Below, in pieces: positions 1 through 9,153 of a DNA stretch of 64,000 nucleotides. The DNA comes from Roseicyclus amphidinii. GTDB lineage: Bacteria; Pseudomonadota; Alphaproteobacteria; Rhodobacterales; Rhodobacteraceae. The position numbers and the translations under genes were made by a program. Position 1 is the stretch's first letter, and each line of letters begins with the position of its first letter. The notes under the pieces were generated by a model that saw nothing but the letters and a program-made list of their open reading frames with translations, made no database searches and was not told where the DNA came from. Where the stretch lies: the NCBI RefSeq assembly GCF_030163755.1, contig NZ_JASJOE010000016.1, forward strand, positions 1-64,000, read 5' to 3'.

Positions 1-159
1 GAGGCCGCGCGCGCCGCCGTCATCGCCGCCGCCGACAGCGCGCAGCCCGACCGCGTCACCCTTGCGCTGGAAGCCTTCGGAGAGGCCATGCCGATGGCCT
101 GCGATGACAACGACTGGGGCCGGGCGGTGAACCGGCGCGTCGAGGTCTGGCTGGAGTAG
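1..159 (+). CDS. OmpA-family protein, C-terminal end only
   Basis: The window opens inside a reading frame that runs to a TAG at 157-159, giving the last 52 residues. The end of the visible peptide, GRAVNRRVEVWLE, carries the NRRVEV signature that closes OmpA-like peptidoglycan-binding domains, so this is probably an outer-membrane or periplasmic protein anchored to the cell wall. The upstream part lies outside the window, so signal peptide, length and partner domains cannot be judged. The 172 bases between it and the next gene show nothing I can name. Confidence 0.7.
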   Translation, partial: EAARAAVIAAADSAQPDRVTLALEAFGEAMPMACDDNDWGRAVNRRVEVWLE

Positions 160-331
160 AGCATGTAGCGCACTGGCGGGAACCGGTTTTGCGCGCCTCG
201 AACATGCGACGTCAAACCGTTGGAGCGGATCGCGTGGATGCGAATGAACGCGACTTGCTCAAGGCGGACGTGATGGCGGCCGTCATGGCGGCAAGCCGGG
301 GAAACCGGGATATCCGGGCCGTCCCGACCTC

Positions 332-1120
332 TCACAGGTATCCTTCGCTGCGGAAACTCACGTGCCGCGCCTTGCCGATGACAAGGTGATCGTGAAGCAC
401 AAGGCCCAGAACCTCCGCGGCATCGCGGATGGCGTAGGTCATGTCGATATCCGCCCGGCTCGGCGCAGGGTCGCCGGAGGGATGGTTGTGAACCAGGATC
501 AGGGCCGAGGCGTTGAGTTCCAGCGCGCGTTTCACCACCTCGCGCGGGTAGACCGGCACATGATCCACGGTGCCATCGGCCTGCGCCTCGTCCGCGATCA
601 GCACGTTCTTGCGGTCGAGGTAGAGGACGCGGAACTGCTCGAGGTCCCTGTGCGCCATGGCGGTCTGGCAATAGTCCAGCAGCGCATCCCATGACCCGAG
701 GAGCGGTTTCTTCAGCACCTTCGCCCGCGCCATGCGGTGACCCACCGCCTCGGTCAGTTTCAGTTCGAAGATGACACGCTCGCCCACCCCCTCCACCTCC
801 TTCAGGCGGGGCGGAGGGGCGGCGAGAACGTGGTTCAGATCACCGAAACGCTTGAGCAGCCGCTTGGCCAGCGGCTTGGTGTCCCCGCGCGGGATGGCGC
901 GGTAGAGGATCATCTCGAGCAGTTCATACTCCGGCACCGCATCGGCCCCACCCTCGGTGAAGCGCCGGCGCAGCCGGTCGCGGTGGGCATGGCGATGCAC
1001 CTCCGCCCCGCGGGAGGGGCCGCCCGCCGGGGCAGGCCGTTCACCCCGCGCCACGGCCCTGCCGCCCGGCAGGAAGGACGGCGACATCTCGTCGAAGGAA
1101 AAGGCGGGCTGTTCGCTCAT
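332..1120 (-). CDS. radC: RadC/JAB-domain protein
   Basis: A 262-residue member of the RadC family. The N-terminal half has a helix-hairpin-helix-like stretch (EVEGVGERVIFELKL). The C-terminal half is a JAB/MPN metalloprotease-like fold with the zinc motif HNHPSGDPAPSRAD, so the metal ligands look intact. A DNA-repair role was the historical label for this family; its biochemical function is unsettled. I chose the ATG at 1120 (MSEQPAF) rather than an in-frame start 10 codons upstream because the longer extension looks like non-coding sequence. It is last in a minus-strand group after sfsA and map, 58 bases downstream of map. Confidence 0.9.
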   Translation of the reverse strand: MSEQPAFSFDEMSPSFLPGGRAVARGERPAPAGGPSRGAEVHRHAHRDRLRRRFTEGGADAVPEYELLEMILYRAIPRGDTKPLAKRLLKRFGDLNHVLAAPPPRLKEVEGVGERVIFELKLTEAVGHRMARAKVLKKPLLGSWDALLDYCQTAMAHRDLEQFRVLYLDRKNVLIADEAQADGTVDHVPVYPREVVKRALELNASALILVHNHPSGDPAPSRADIDMTYAIRDAAEVLGLVLHDHLVIGKARHVSFRSEGYL

Positions 1121-1178
1121 GCGGGCAGCCTGCCTCCGAAAGGTTAACAAACCGTGAGCAATGGATGCCGAGCAGCGA

Positions 1179-1988
1179 TCAGCCCCAGGTCGGGTGGAAC
1201 CGCCCCGCGGGCGAGAGGGTGAAGATCTCGCAGCCCGTAGCGGTCACGCCGATGGAATGCTCGAACTGCGCCGACAGGCTCTTGTCGCGGGTCACCGCCG
1301 TCCAGTCGTCGGCCAGCACCTTGGTTTCGGGCCGCCCGAGGTTCACCATCGGCTCGATGGTGAAGAACATGCCTTCCTCCAGCACCGGCCCGGTGCCGGG
1401 CCGCCCGTAATGCAGCACGTTGGGCGGCGCGTGGAACACCTGCCCCAGCCCGTGCCCGCAGAAATCGCGCACCACGCTCATGCGCTGCGCCTCGACATGG
1501 GTCTGGATGGCGTGGCCGATGTCGCCGAAGGTGTTGCCGGGGCGCACCGCCTCGATCCCCTTGAACAGCGCCTCGTGGGTGACCTCGATCAGGCGCTCGG
1601 CCTTGCGGCCCAGCTTGCCGGCCACATACATCCGGCTGGTGTCGCCGAACCAGCCGTCGACGATCACGGTCACGTCGATATTCAGGATGTCGCCATCCTT
1701 CAGCACCTTGGGCCCCGGAATGCCGTGGCAGACCACGTGGTTCACGCTGATGCAGGAGGCGTGCTGGTAGCCGCGGTAGCCTATGGTGGCCGAGGTCGCC
1801 CCGGCCTCTTCGACCATGTGCTCGATCGCGGCGTCGATCACGCCCGTGGTCTGACCCGGAAAGACCAGCGGCGCGACATCGTCGAGGATACGCGCGGCCA
1901 AGGCCCCCGCCCGGTGCATACCGGCGAAGCCATCGGTGTCGTGAATGCGAATGCCGTCTTTCGTCAGACGGCCCTTGAAATCGTCCAA
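1179..1988 (-). CDS. map: Methionine aminopeptidase, type I
   Basis: Removes the initiator methionine from nascent proteins. The 269-residue sequence has the type I pita-bread fold without an extension. Metal-site signatures can be read in order: NIDVTVIVDGWFGDTSRMY (two Asp ligands), FCGHGLGQVFH (His ligand), FFTIEPMVN (Glu) and SAQFEHSIGV (Glu). The only start upstream of the conserved N-terminus is a TTG at 1988, which has a GGAGG about 7 bases before it; the first ATG would remove 23 residues. It lies between sfsA (101 bases upstream) and radC on minus and is likely co-transcribed with them. Confidence 0.93.
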   Translation of the reverse strand: MDDFKGRLTKDGIRIHDTDGFAGMHRAGALAARILDDVAPLVFPGQTTGVIDAAIEHMVEEAGATSATIGYRGYQHASCISVNHVVCHGIPGPKVLKDGDILNIDVTVIVDGWFGDTSRMYVAGKLGRKAERLIEVTHEALFKGIEAVRPGNTFGDIGHAIQTHVEAQRMSVVRDFCGHGLGQVFHAPPNVLHYGRPGTGPVLEEGMFFTIEPMVNLGRPETKVLADDWTAVTRDKSLSAQFEHSIGVTATGCEIFTLSPAGRFHPTWG

Positions 1989-2089
1989 ACCTGGGCCTCC
2001 GAGCGCCGTTTCGTCCCTAACCTAGTCGCATCATGCGACAATTTCCAGTCAACCCGCCTTGACACGCACATGTGGCATCGCGCCTCGCC

Positions 2090-2809
2090 TCAACGTGCCT
2101 GCGGTTCCGCGTCGACGGGCAGCGGAGCGTCAAGCCATACCCCTTCGGTCGTGATCCGCGTGCCGTGGCACAGCATCTCGACCCCGGCGGCGCGGGCGGC
2201 GTCGAAGGCGCGCGCATAGGCCGGGTCGAGGTCGCCCGCAAGCCGGAAGCGCGCGCAATCGCTGCGCTGCACGATATAAAGCATCACCGCGCGCCCGCCG
2301 CCCTCGGCGATGCGGGCAAGCTCGTGCAGATGCTTGGTGCCGCGGGCGGTGACGCAGTCGGGAAACTCGGCCCAATCCCCCGCGCGCCGCAGGTGGACGT
2401 TCTTGACCTCGACGAAGGCGTCGGGCCGCCCCGACTCGGTCAGCAGGAAATCGATCCGGCTGTTCTCGCCGTAACGCTGCTCGGGGCGGATGGTGCCGTA
2501 GCCCCTCAGCGCGGGGATGCGCCCCTCGGCCAGCGCCTCGGCGACGATGCGGTTGGGCAGGTTCGCGTCGATGCCCGCCATGTGGCCGCCCTCCAGCTCC
2601 TCCAACCGCCAGCCGAAGCCGAGCTTTTTCCTCGGATCGTCGTTCGGCTCCAGCCAGACAGTCGCGCCCGGCCGGGCCAGCCCCATCATGCTGCCGGGGT
2701 TCGGGCAATGCGCCACCACCTCGCGCCCGTCCTCGAGCACGACATCGGACAGGAACCGCTTGTAGCGGCGCAACAGCGTGGCGCGAACGAGGGGGGTTGG
2801 AAACCGCAT
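2090..2809 (-). CDS. sfsA: SfsA family DNA/RNA nuclease-like protein
   Basis: A 239-residue SfsA protein, historically the sugar fermentation stimulation protein and now grouped with nuclease-like folds. Family hallmarks are VVAHCPNPGSMMGL near residue 30, SRIDFLL and VEVKNVHL in the middle, and FPDCVTARGTKHLHEL after it; the D...EVK pattern resembles a PD-(D/E)XK nuclease core. I took the ATG at 2809 (MRFPTPLVRATLLRRY) because the conserved N-terminus begins there, although the frame stays open upstream. It is divergent from the cinA-like gene with 51 bases between the starts, and heads the sfsA-map-radC group. Confidence 0.92.
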   Translation of the reverse strand: MRFPTPLVRATLLRRYKRFLSDVVLEDGREVVAHCPNPGSMMGLARPGATVWLEPNDDPRKKLGFGWRLEELEGGHMAGIDANLPNRIVAEALAEGRIPALRGYGTIRPEQRYGENSRIDFLLTESGRPDAFVEVKNVHLRRAGDWAEFPDCVTARGTKHLHELARIAEGGGRAVMLYIVQRSDCARFRLAGDLDPAYARAFDAARAAGVEMLCHGTRITTEGVWLDAPLPVDAEPQAR

Positions 2810-2860
2810 GGCCCCCCGCCTATACCGATCCGGCAGGGACGGACAAGCGAAGGGCAGGCC

Positions 2861-3589
2861 ATGACATCCCCCACCGCCGCGATGCTGGTCATCGGTGACG
2901 AGATCCTTTCGGGGCGCACGCGCGACTCGAACATGCATTTCCTCGCGCGCGCGCTGACCGACCACGGCATCCGCCTGACCGAGGCGCGCGTGGTCGCCGA
3001 TGAACACGACCGGATCAAACAGGCGGTGCAGGCCCTGTCAGCGGCTTACGATCACGTCTTCACCTCGGGCGGGATCGGGCCGACCCATGACGACATCACC
3101 GCCGATGCGGTGGCCGACGCGATGGGAGCCTCCATCGACATCCGCGACGACGCCCGCGCGATCCTTCAGGCGCATTACGACCGGCAGGGGCAGGAGCTGA
3201 ACGCCGCCCGCCTGCGCATGGCGCGCATCCCCGAGGGGGCCAGCCTGATCGACAATCCGATCTCGGCCGCGCCGGGGTTCACCATCGGCAACGTGCATGT
3301 CATGGCCGGTGTGCCCACCATCTTCGAGGCGATGGTCGCCTCGGTCCTGCCGACGCTGACGGGCGGCGCGCCGATGCTGTCGCAATCGCTGCGCGTGGTC
3401 CGTGGCGAAGGCGACATCGCCGAGGCGCTGGGGCAGCTGGCCGCCGCACATCCCGAGGTCTCCATCGGCTCCTATCCGTTCCACCGCGACGGGGTGCATG
3501 GCTCGAACATCGTGGTGCGCAGCCAGGACGGTGCCGCCGTCGATGCCGTGATGTCGGACCTGACGCGCCTGTTCCCCGAAGCGGGATAA
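2861..3589 (+). CDS. CinA-like / molybdopterin-binding domain protein
   Basis: A 242-residue protein carrying only the MoaB/MogA-like domain of the CinA (competence/damage-inducible) family: MLVIGDEILSGRTRDSN at the N-terminus, then FTSGGIGPTHDDIT and VMAGVPTIFEAMV. Full-length CinA adds a C-terminal nicotinamide-nucleotide amidase domain that is absent here, so pyrophosphatase or molybdopterin-binding activity is possible but amidase activity is not expected from this gene. The ATG at 2861 starts the conserved block. It is first in a tight operon with a GNAT gene (6-base gap) and an OmpA gene. Confidence 0.88.
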   Translation: MTSPTAAMLVIGDEILSGRTRDSNMHFLARALTDHGIRLTEARVVADEHDRIKQAVQALSAAYDHVFTSGGIGPTHDDITADAVADAMGASIDIRDDARAILQAHYDRQGQELNAARLRMARIPEGASLIDNPISAAPGFTIGNVHVMAGVPTIFEAMVASVLPTLTGGAPMLSQSLRVVRGEGDIAEALGQLAAAHPEVSIGSYPFHRDGVHGSNIVVRSQDGAAVDAVMSDLTRLFPEAG

Positions 3590-3595
3590 GCGGCC

Positions 3596-4321
3596 ATGCG
3601 CATCGCTGACCTCGCCCCCGTCATCGCGGCCACCTGGCCCCCGGCGGCGGCGCGGGCGGTCGGCCCCTTCACCGTGCCCGAGGGCGCAGGCGGCGGCCAG
3701 CGCGTCAGTGCCGCGCGGCTCACCGATCCGCAGGCGGGCGACGCCACCGAGGCCGAGATCGACGCGGCCCTTGCCGCGCTGGCCGAGGCCGGGCAGCCGC
3801 CGCTCTTCATGGTGCTCGACCACCAGACCGCGCTCGACGACCGCCTCGCCGCGCGCGGCCTTTCCGTCCGCGACACGACCAACGCGCTGATGACCGACAG
3901 CGCGACACTGGCCGAGGTGCCCCCGCCCGTCAGCTGTTTCGCCGTCTGGCCGCCGCTTGCGATCCAGACCGAGATCTGGGCCGCGGGCGGCATCGGCCCC
4001 GCCCGCCTTGCCGTGATGGCGCGCGCCGCGGGGCCGCGCATGTCCTTCTTCGGGCGCATCGACGACCGACCCGCGGGCACCGCATTCGCCGCGATCCTTG
4101 AGAGCACCGCGATGCTCCACGCGCTCGAGATCCTGCCGCAGCACCGGCGCAAGGGGCTGGCCGGGATCATGATGCGCGCCGCGGGCGATTGGGCCGTGTC
4201 GCAGGGCGCGGCCCGCTTCGCCACACTGGTGACCGGCGAAAACCGGCCGGCGCAGGGGCTTTACGCTTCCCTGGGCTTCACGCCTGTGGGACGGTATCAC
4301 TACCGAAGCAACGACGCCTGA
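3596..4321 (+). CDS. GNAT family N-acetyltransferase
   Basis: 241 residues. The C-terminal third holds the acetyl-CoA loop HRRKGLAGIMMRAAGDWA followed by FATLVTGENRPAQGLYASLGF, typical of the GNAT fold; the N-terminal part is divergent and may be a degenerate second GNAT lobe. The substrate cannot be read from the sequence. It sits 6 bases after the cinA-like gene and 6 bases before an OmpA gene, so the three are almost certainly co-transcribed, although no shared pathway is obvious. Confidence 0.82.
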   Translation: MRIADLAPVIAATWPPAAARAVGPFTVPEGAGGGQRVSAARLTDPQAGDATEAEIDAALAALAEAGQPPLFMVLDHQTALDDRLAARGLSVRDTTNALMTDSATLAEVPPPVSCFAVWPPLAIQTEIWAAGGIGPARLAVMARAAGPRMSFFGRIDDRPAGTAFAAILESTAMLHALEILPQHRRKGLAGIMMRAAGDWAVSQGAARFATLVTGENRPAQGLYASLGFTPVGRYHYRSNDA

Positions 4322-4327
4322 CACGAC

Positions 4328-5269
4328 ATGACGCTTGCCCGCCGCGCGCCACGCGGCCTGTCCTGCCTGATCCCCTGCCTGCTGGCCCTGCCCGCCGCCG
4401 CGTTCGACGCGTCATGGCCCGCAGGGGCCGAGCGCGTTCTGTCGCGCAGCGAGACGGTGGTGGGCTACCCGCTGGCCACCGGGCCCTTCACCGAAAGCGC
4501 GGTGCCGAGCGCCCCCGGTGACGGGACGCTGCTGGAAGAGGTCTGGCAGGTGCCAGGCGCGCCGGGCGAGACGGCCGCGCTTTTGTCCCGACTGCGCGAC
4601 CAGTTGACCGCCCAGGGCTACGAGATCGGCTTTGCCTGCGCCGATGCCGCCTGTGGCGGCTTCGATTTCCGTTACGCGCTGCCCATCGCCGAGGGGCCCG
4701 CGATGCACGTGGACCTCGGCGATTTCCGCTACCTCACCGCCACGCGCCAGACCACGGCCGGCCCAGAGCATGTCGCGCTCACGCTCTCGCAGGGCGGGCT
4801 GCTGGGCTATGCCCACCTGGCCCGGATCGTGCCGCCGGAAAGGGCCGCCCCGACCGTCGTGCCCTCCACCCGCGTGGCGGGCGATCCGGCCGATGGTGGC
4901 CTGATCGCGGGGCTGACGGCGCGGGGGCATGCGGTGCTCGAGGATCTGGACTTCGACACCGGGGCCTCGGCCCTGTCTGATCGGCGCTACGACAGCCTCG
5001 TCACGCTGGCCGACTGGCTGGCCGAAGGGGCCGAGCGGCGGATCGTGCTGGTGGGGCACACCGACACCGAGGGCGCGCTGGAGCGCAACATCGACCTCAG
5101 CCGGGCGCGGGCGCTTGCGGTGCGCGATGCGCTTGTCGAGGGGTTCGGCGCCGATAGCGCGCAGATCGAGGCCGCGGGCGTCGGCTACCTTGCCCCGCGC
5201 GCGGCCAACAGCCTGCCCGAGGGGCGCGAGGCCAATCGCCGGGTCGAGGTCGTTCTGCTCGCCCAATGA
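4328..5269 (+). CDS. OmpA family protein
   Basis: 313 residues with an N-terminal signal peptide ending near PAAAF, a middle region with a C-x5-C pair (CADAAC), and a C-terminal OmpA-like peptidoglycan-binding domain. The domain reads DFDTGASALSD, then VLVGHTDTEGALERNIDLSR, then the terminal ANRRVEVVLL. The Asp and Arg that contact diaminopimelate are in place (NIDLSRARA and NRRVEV). It is likely a periplasmic or outer-membrane protein tethering the envelope. It is third in the operon with the cinA-like and GNAT genes. Confidence 0.9.
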   Translation: MTLARRAPRGLSCLIPCLLALPAAAFDASWPAGAERVLSRSETVVGYPLATGPFTESAVPSAPGDGTLLEEVWQVPGAPGETAALLSRLRDQLTAQGYEIGFACADAACGGFDFRYALPIAEGPAMHVDLGDFRYLTATRQTTAGPEHVALTLSQGGLLGYAHLARIVPPERAAPTVVPSTRVAGDPADGGLIAGLTARGHAVLEDLDFDTGASALSDRRYDSLVTLADWLAEGAERRIVLVGHTDTEGALERNIDLSRARALAVRDALVEGFGADSAQIEAAGVGYLAPRAANSLPEGREANRRVEVVLLAQ

Positions 5270-5303
5270 AAAGACGCCCGGATCGGACGGACCGACCCGG
5301 GCG
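5269..5303 (-). terminator. Probable Rho-independent terminator of the LysR gene
   Basis: Arms CGCCCGG (5275-5281) and CCGGGCG (5297-5303) form a hairpin. On the minus strand it is followed by TCTTTTC, as expected for a terminator of the lysR transcript ending at 5369. The plus side has no T run, so it is weaker for the OmpA transcript. Confidence 0.5.
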
Positions 5304-5368
5304 CAGGTTGCCGCGCAGCCCCGGAGCAAGATACGGGGCGCGCAGGCACGGATGTCATGGGCGTCGCG

Positions 5369-6274
5369 TCACCAGTCGGTCGGGCCCTTGTCCTTGAAGG
5401 CATCGACGAGGAAGTCGATGAAGGCGCGCACCTTGGGCTGGGTGTAGCGGCCGGGCGGGTAGATCGCGTAGACCCCCTGGATATCGACCGGCAGGTCGGG
5501 GATCACGTCCTCGACAAGGCCCGCGCGCATCGGGTCGGCATAGAGGAAACTGGGCAGGTAGGCGATGCCGAGCCCTCCGATGGCGGCATTCAGCAGCGAC
5601 TGGCCGTCATTCACCGTCAGCCAGCCACCGGTGCGGACCTGCCGTTGCTCGCCCGAGGGGGCGGTGATCTTCCAGACGTTCGCGTTCGCGTTGTTGGAGT
5701 AATGCAGAAGCTTGTGCTCGTTCAGATCGTCGATCCGTCCGGGCCGCCCGTATTTCCGGAAATAGGCCGGCGCGGCGATCATCCGGCGCTGCGTCTCGCA
5801 GATCTTGCGGGCGCGCAGGCTGCTGTCCTCCAGTTCACCCACGCGGATGGCCATGTCGAACCCTTCCGAGATCAACTCCACGTAGCGGTTGTTCAGCACC
5901 ATGTTCACCGTCACGTCGGGAAACTCGTGCAGGAACTGCCCGAGGATGGGCGAGACGTGGTTGACCCCGAAGTCCGTGGCCATCGACACGCGCAGCGTGC
6001 CCGAGGGCGCCGATTGCATCGCGGTGACCAGCGCGTCGGCCTCGCCAGCGTCATTGAGAACCCGTCGGGCGCGGTCGTAATAGGCCAGCCCGATCTCCGT
6101 CGGGCTGACGCGGCGAGTGGTGCGGTTGAGCAACCGCGCCCCCAGACGGGTCTCGAGGCTCGAGACATGCTTGGAGACAGCGGATTTCGAAATGCCCATC
6201 TTCTTGGCTGCATCGGTGAAGCCGCCCTGGTCCACGACCATTGCGAAAGCTTCCATTTCCGTAAGACGATCCAT
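5369..6274 (-). CDS. LysR family transcriptional regulator
   Basis: 301 residues, the usual LysR length. The N-terminal winged helix-turn-helix reads MEAFAMVVDQGGFTDAAKKM then GISKSAVSKHVSSLETRLGA, followed by LLNRTTRRVSPTEIG. The rest is the substrate-binding-like effector domain, close to the CrgA/AaeR-type subgroup. It is divergent from a class II aldolase gene 193 bases away and may control it; a dyad near 6380-6395 is a candidate site. The effector is unknown. Confidence 0.92.
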   Translation of the reverse strand: MDRLTEMEAFAMVVDQGGFTDAAKKMGISKSAVSKHVSSLETRLGARLLNRTTRRVSPTEIGLAYYDRARRVLNDAGEADALVTAMQSAPSGTLRVSMATDFGVNHVSPILGQFLHEFPDVTVNMVLNNRYVELISEGFDMAIRVGELEDSSLRARKICETQRRMIAAPAYFRKYGRPGRIDDLNEHKLLHYSNNANANVWKITAPSGEQRQVRTGGWLTVNDGQSLLNAAIGGLGIAYLPSFLYADPMRAGLVEDVIPDLPVDIQGVYAIYPPGRYTQPKVRAFIDFLVDAFKDKGPTDW

Positions 6275-6377
6275 CTGGGTATGACCTGCTCAAAATTCTC
6301 TGGTTCCGGTCTTCTCGCCCCGAAATGCGGCGCGATTGCGGAACGCACCGGGCCAAAGCCGGGTCATTCGGGGGATC

Positions 6378-6397
6378 GTTGATGACTTGGCATCAGT
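6378..6397. promoter_or_regulatory. Candidate LysR-type T-N11-A operator
   Basis: TGATG (6380-6384), six bases, then CATCA (6391-6395) form a short dyad that fits the loose T-N11-A LysR pattern in the divergent lysR/aldolase intergenic region. Short dyads arise by chance, so this is suggestive only. Confidence 0.3.
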
Positions 6398-6467
6398 CCA
6401 CGCCTCCCCGCTTGCCCCGACATGGCGGCGCGTCTAGCCTTTGTGCAGCCTGTTTCCGGAGATCGCC

Positions 6468-7193
6468 ATGGACCACGCCACCGCCCGCACCGAGCTTGCC
6501 GCCGCCTTTCGCCTGACCGCGCGCGAGGGGATGCACGAGGGCGTCGCCAACCATTTCTCGCTGGCCGTGAACGACGACGGGACCGAGTTCCTGATCAATC
6601 CCAAGAAACACTTCAGCCGCATCCGCGCCTCGGACCTCTGGGTGATCGACGCCAACGATCCCGACAGCGCGCAGGGCGAGGATGCGCCCGATCCCACCGC
6701 CTGGGGCCTGCACGCAAGCCTGCACCGCCACGTGCCGCACGCGCGCTGCGCGATCCATGTGCATTCGACCTACGCGACGGTGCTGGCCTCGCTTGCCGAC
6801 AGTCGCCTGCCGCCGATCGACCAGTCCTCGGCGATGTTCTACAACCGGCAGGTCGTCGACGAGCAATACGGCGGCCTCGCGCTGGAGGAGGAGGGAACCC
6901 GCTGCGCGCGGCTGTTCCAGGACCCCAGCGTGCGCACCATGATCATGGGCAATCACGGCGTCCTCTTCATCGGCGAGACCGTGGCCGAGACGGTGATGCG
7001 CATGTATTACTTCGAGCGCGCCGCGCGCACCTATATCCTTGCCCTGCAGACCGGCCGCCCCCTGCGCGAGCTGTCGCCCGAAGTGGCCGAGCTGACCGCC
7101 CGCCAGCAGGAGGGCGACGCGGTGGCCGAAGCCGATTTCCTGCGCGGCATGCGCGCGGTGCTGGATGCGGAAGAGCCCGACTATATTCAGTAA
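6468..7193 (+). CDS. Class II aldolase/adducin family protein
   Basis: 241 residues of the zinc-dependent class II aldolase/adducin fold. Metal-site signatures are the H-x-H of AIHVHSTYATVL, the later histidine of IMGNHGVLFIGETV, and the N-terminal EGMHEGVANHFSL block. Family members cleave sugar phosphates or act as decarboxylases or dehydratases; no specific substrate can be assigned. I chose the ATG at 6468, preceded by CGGAGA, over an upstream in-frame start. It is divergent from lysR. Its last 29 bases overlap the start of paaX, hinting at co-transcription with that regulator. Confidence 0.85.
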   Translation: MDHATARTELAAAFRLTAREGMHEGVANHFSLAVNDDGTEFLINPKKHFSRIRASDLWVIDANDPDSAQGEDAPDPTAWGLHASLHRHVPHARCAIHVHSTYATVLASLADSRLPPIDQSSAMFYNRQVVDEQYGGLALEEEGTRCARLFQDPSVRTMIMGNHGVLFIGETVAETVMRMYYFERAARTYILALQTGRPLRELSPEVAELTARQQEGDAVAEADFLRGMRAVLDAEEPDYIQ

Positions 7194-8013
7194 CGCGCCC
7201 CCCTCCGATCCGCTTGCACCGATCCTGGCCGAGCACCTGCACGGGCAGGGGCGGCTGCGGGTCTGGTCGCTGATCGTGACGATCCTGGGCGACGCGGTCG
7301 AGCCGCGCGGCGGGCGCGTTCAGGCGGCGCGGCTGGGCGCGATCCTCGACCGGCTGGGCGTGGGGCGCGCGGCGCAGCGCACCGCCCTGTCGCGGCTGGT
7401 GGCCGATGGCTGGATCACGCGGGAGAAGGACCCCGAGGACGGGCGCGCGGCGATCTACGGCTTCTCCGACACCGGGCGGGCCGAGTTCACCCAAGCCGCC
7501 CGGCTGGTCTATGCCGCCCCCGGCGCGGTGACCGGCGGGGACTGGATCGTCACCCTGTCGGACGATCCGCGCGGCATCCCCATCGCGCCGGGCGTCGGCC
7601 TCTGGCCCGCGGAGTTCCCGCCGCGCGCGCTTGGCGTGACGCTGCGCGGCGCGATCACCCATGTGCCCGAGGGCCTTCGCACCGATGCGCCCGACGCCGG
7701 GCAACGGGCCGAGGCCGCCGCGATCCGGGCCTTGGCCGATCTCGTCTGCGCCACGGGTTTCGCCGGTGACGGGCTCGACGCCATGGCCGCGCGGACCGTC
7801 CTGATCCATCGCTGGCGGCGCTACGTGCTGCGCCACCCGGAATGGCCCGCCGCGCTGGTCGATCCGGGCTGGCCGGACCTCGACCTGCGCGCGCGGGTGG
7901 CGGGCGCCTATGCCCGGACGCGGCCCGCCTCCGGGCTGTGGCTGTCGCAAGCGGGCCCCGGCTTTCGCGGGCTGCCTGCGGGCGATGGCGCGGCGCGCTT
8001 CGGACAGGGCTGA
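7165..8013 (+). CDS. paaX: PaaX family transcriptional repressor of phenylacetate catabolism
   Basis: 282 residues. The N-terminal PaaX winged helix reads LRVWSLIVTILGDAVEPRGG and RTALSRLVADGWI, followed by the PaaX C-terminal domain. In known systems PaaX represses paa operons and is released by phenylacetyl-CoA. The gene lies directly upstream of paaA, consistent with local control. The ATG at 7165 overlaps the upstream aldolase by 29 bases; no better start is seen without cutting into the helix region. Confidence 0.92.
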   Translation: MRKSPTIFSNAPPSDPLAPILAEHLHGQGRLRVWSLIVTILGDAVEPRGGRVQAARLGAILDRLGVGRAAQRTALSRLVADGWITREKDPEDGRAAIYGFSDTGRAEFTQAARLVYAAPGAVTGGDWIVTLSDDPRGIPIAPGVGLWPAEFPPRALGVTLRGAITHVPEGLRTDAPDAGQRAEAAAIRALADLVCATGFAGDGLDAMAARTVLIHRWRRYVLRHPEWPAALVDPGWPDLDLRARVAGAYARTRPASGLWLSQAGPGFRGLPAGDGAARFGQG

Positions 8014-8062
8014 TTTTGCGTTACAAACATCCGTTGATTTCGTGTTTTTCGTAACATAAAAT
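8014..8062 (+). promoter_or_regulatory. paaA promoter with candidate PaaX operator
   Basis: TTGATT (8034-8039), 17 bases, then TAAAAT (8057-8062) makes a good housekeeping-type promoter in an AT-rich island between paaX and paaA. An inverted repeat GTTAC (8020-8024) / GTAAC (8051-8055) brackets the -35 and lies in the spacer, its halves 31 bases apart, or about three helical turns. A PaaX site is the simplest reading but the motif is inferred. Confidence 0.5.
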
Positions 8063-8092
8063 GCAGGGCACAGGCCGCAGGGAGGTGTGCGC

Positions 8093-9082
8093 ATGTATTC
8101 GCAAGGTTTGATCGGCGCCGATGGCGCGACCGGGGAAACGCCCGAGTTCCTCGCCCGGTTCCAGGCGCGCATCGACGCCGAGGAAAAGATCGAGCCGAAC
8201 GACGCGATGCCCGAGGGCTATCGACGCACGCTGATCCGCCAGATCGGCCAGCACGCCCATTCCGAGATCGTCGGCATGCTGCCCGAGGGCAACTGGATCA
8301 CCCGCGCCCCCAGCCTGAAGCGCAAGGCGGCGCTGCTGGCCAAGGTGCAGGACGAGGGCGGGCATGGCCTGTATCTTTACGCCGCCGCCGAAACGCTGGG
8401 CGTGAGCCGCGAGCAGATGACCGAGGAGCTGTTGAGCGGCAAGGCCAAGTATTCCTCGATCTTCAACTATCCCACCCTCAGCTGGGCCGATATCGGCGTG
8501 ATCGGCTGGCTGGTCGACGGGGCCGCGATCATGAACCAGATCCCGCTTTGCCGCTGTTCCTACGGGCCTTATGCCCGCGCGATGATCCGGGTCTGCAAGG
8601 AAGAGAGCTTTCACCAGCGGCAAGGCTACGAGATCGTCATGACGCTGGCCCGCGGAACGCCCGCACAACGCGAGATGGCGCAGGATGCGCTGAACCGCTG
8701 GTGGTGGCCGTCGCTGATGATGTTCGGACCGTCCGACGGCGACAGCCAGCATTCCGACCAGTCGATGAGCTGGAAGATCAAGCGCTTCACCAATGACGAG
8801 CTGCGGCAGAAGTTCATCGACGCGACCGTGCCGCAGGCCGAGTTCCTCGGGCTGACGGTGCCGGACCCGGAGCTGCGCTGGAACGAGGAAAAGGGCGGCT
8901 ACGATCACGGCCCGATCGACTGGGCGGAGTTCTGGCGCGTGGTGAAGGGCGGGGGGCAGATGAACGTCGACCGCATCCGCGACCGGCGGAAGGCTTGGGA
9001 AGACGGCGCCTGGGTGCGCGAGGCGGCGTTGGCCCATGCCGAAAAGCGGCGGGCGCGGCGCGTGGCGCAGGCGGCGGAATAG
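8093..9082 (+). CDS. paaA: 1,2-phenylacetyl-CoA epoxidase, catalytic subunit PaaA
   Basis: 329 residues; the catalytic subunit of the PaaABCE di-iron monooxygenase that epoxidises the ring of phenylacetyl-CoA. Ferritin-like di-iron ligands appear in [14 protein letters not shown] (E-x2-H) and later in [13 protein letters not shown] (E-x2-H). GGAGG at 8081-8085 is 7 bases before the ATG at 8093; a GTG two codons earlier would be too close to it. It is first of paaABCDE. Confidence 0.96.
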   Translation: MYSQGLIGADGATGETPEFLARFQARIDAEEKIEPNDAMPEGYRRTLIRQIGQHAHSEIVGMLPEGNWITRAPSLKRKAALLAKVQDEGGHGLYLYAAAETLGVSREQMTEELLSGKAKYSSIFNYPTLSWADIGVIGWLVDGAAIMNQIPLCRCSYGPYARAMIRVCKEESFHQRQGYEIVMTLARGTPAQREMAQDALNRWWWPSLMMFGPSDGDSQHSDQSMSWKIKRFTNDELRQKFIDATVPQAEFLGLTVPDPELRWNEEKGGYDHGPIDWAEFWRVVKGGGQMNVDRIRDRRKAWEDGAWVREAALAHAEKRRARRVAQAAE

Positions 9083-9153
9083 GGGTCGAGGGGGTTTCGC
9101 CTGCTTTTCGGGCGACCCGGCGGGATATTTGAAAAACGGAGAAGGGGTGAGGG

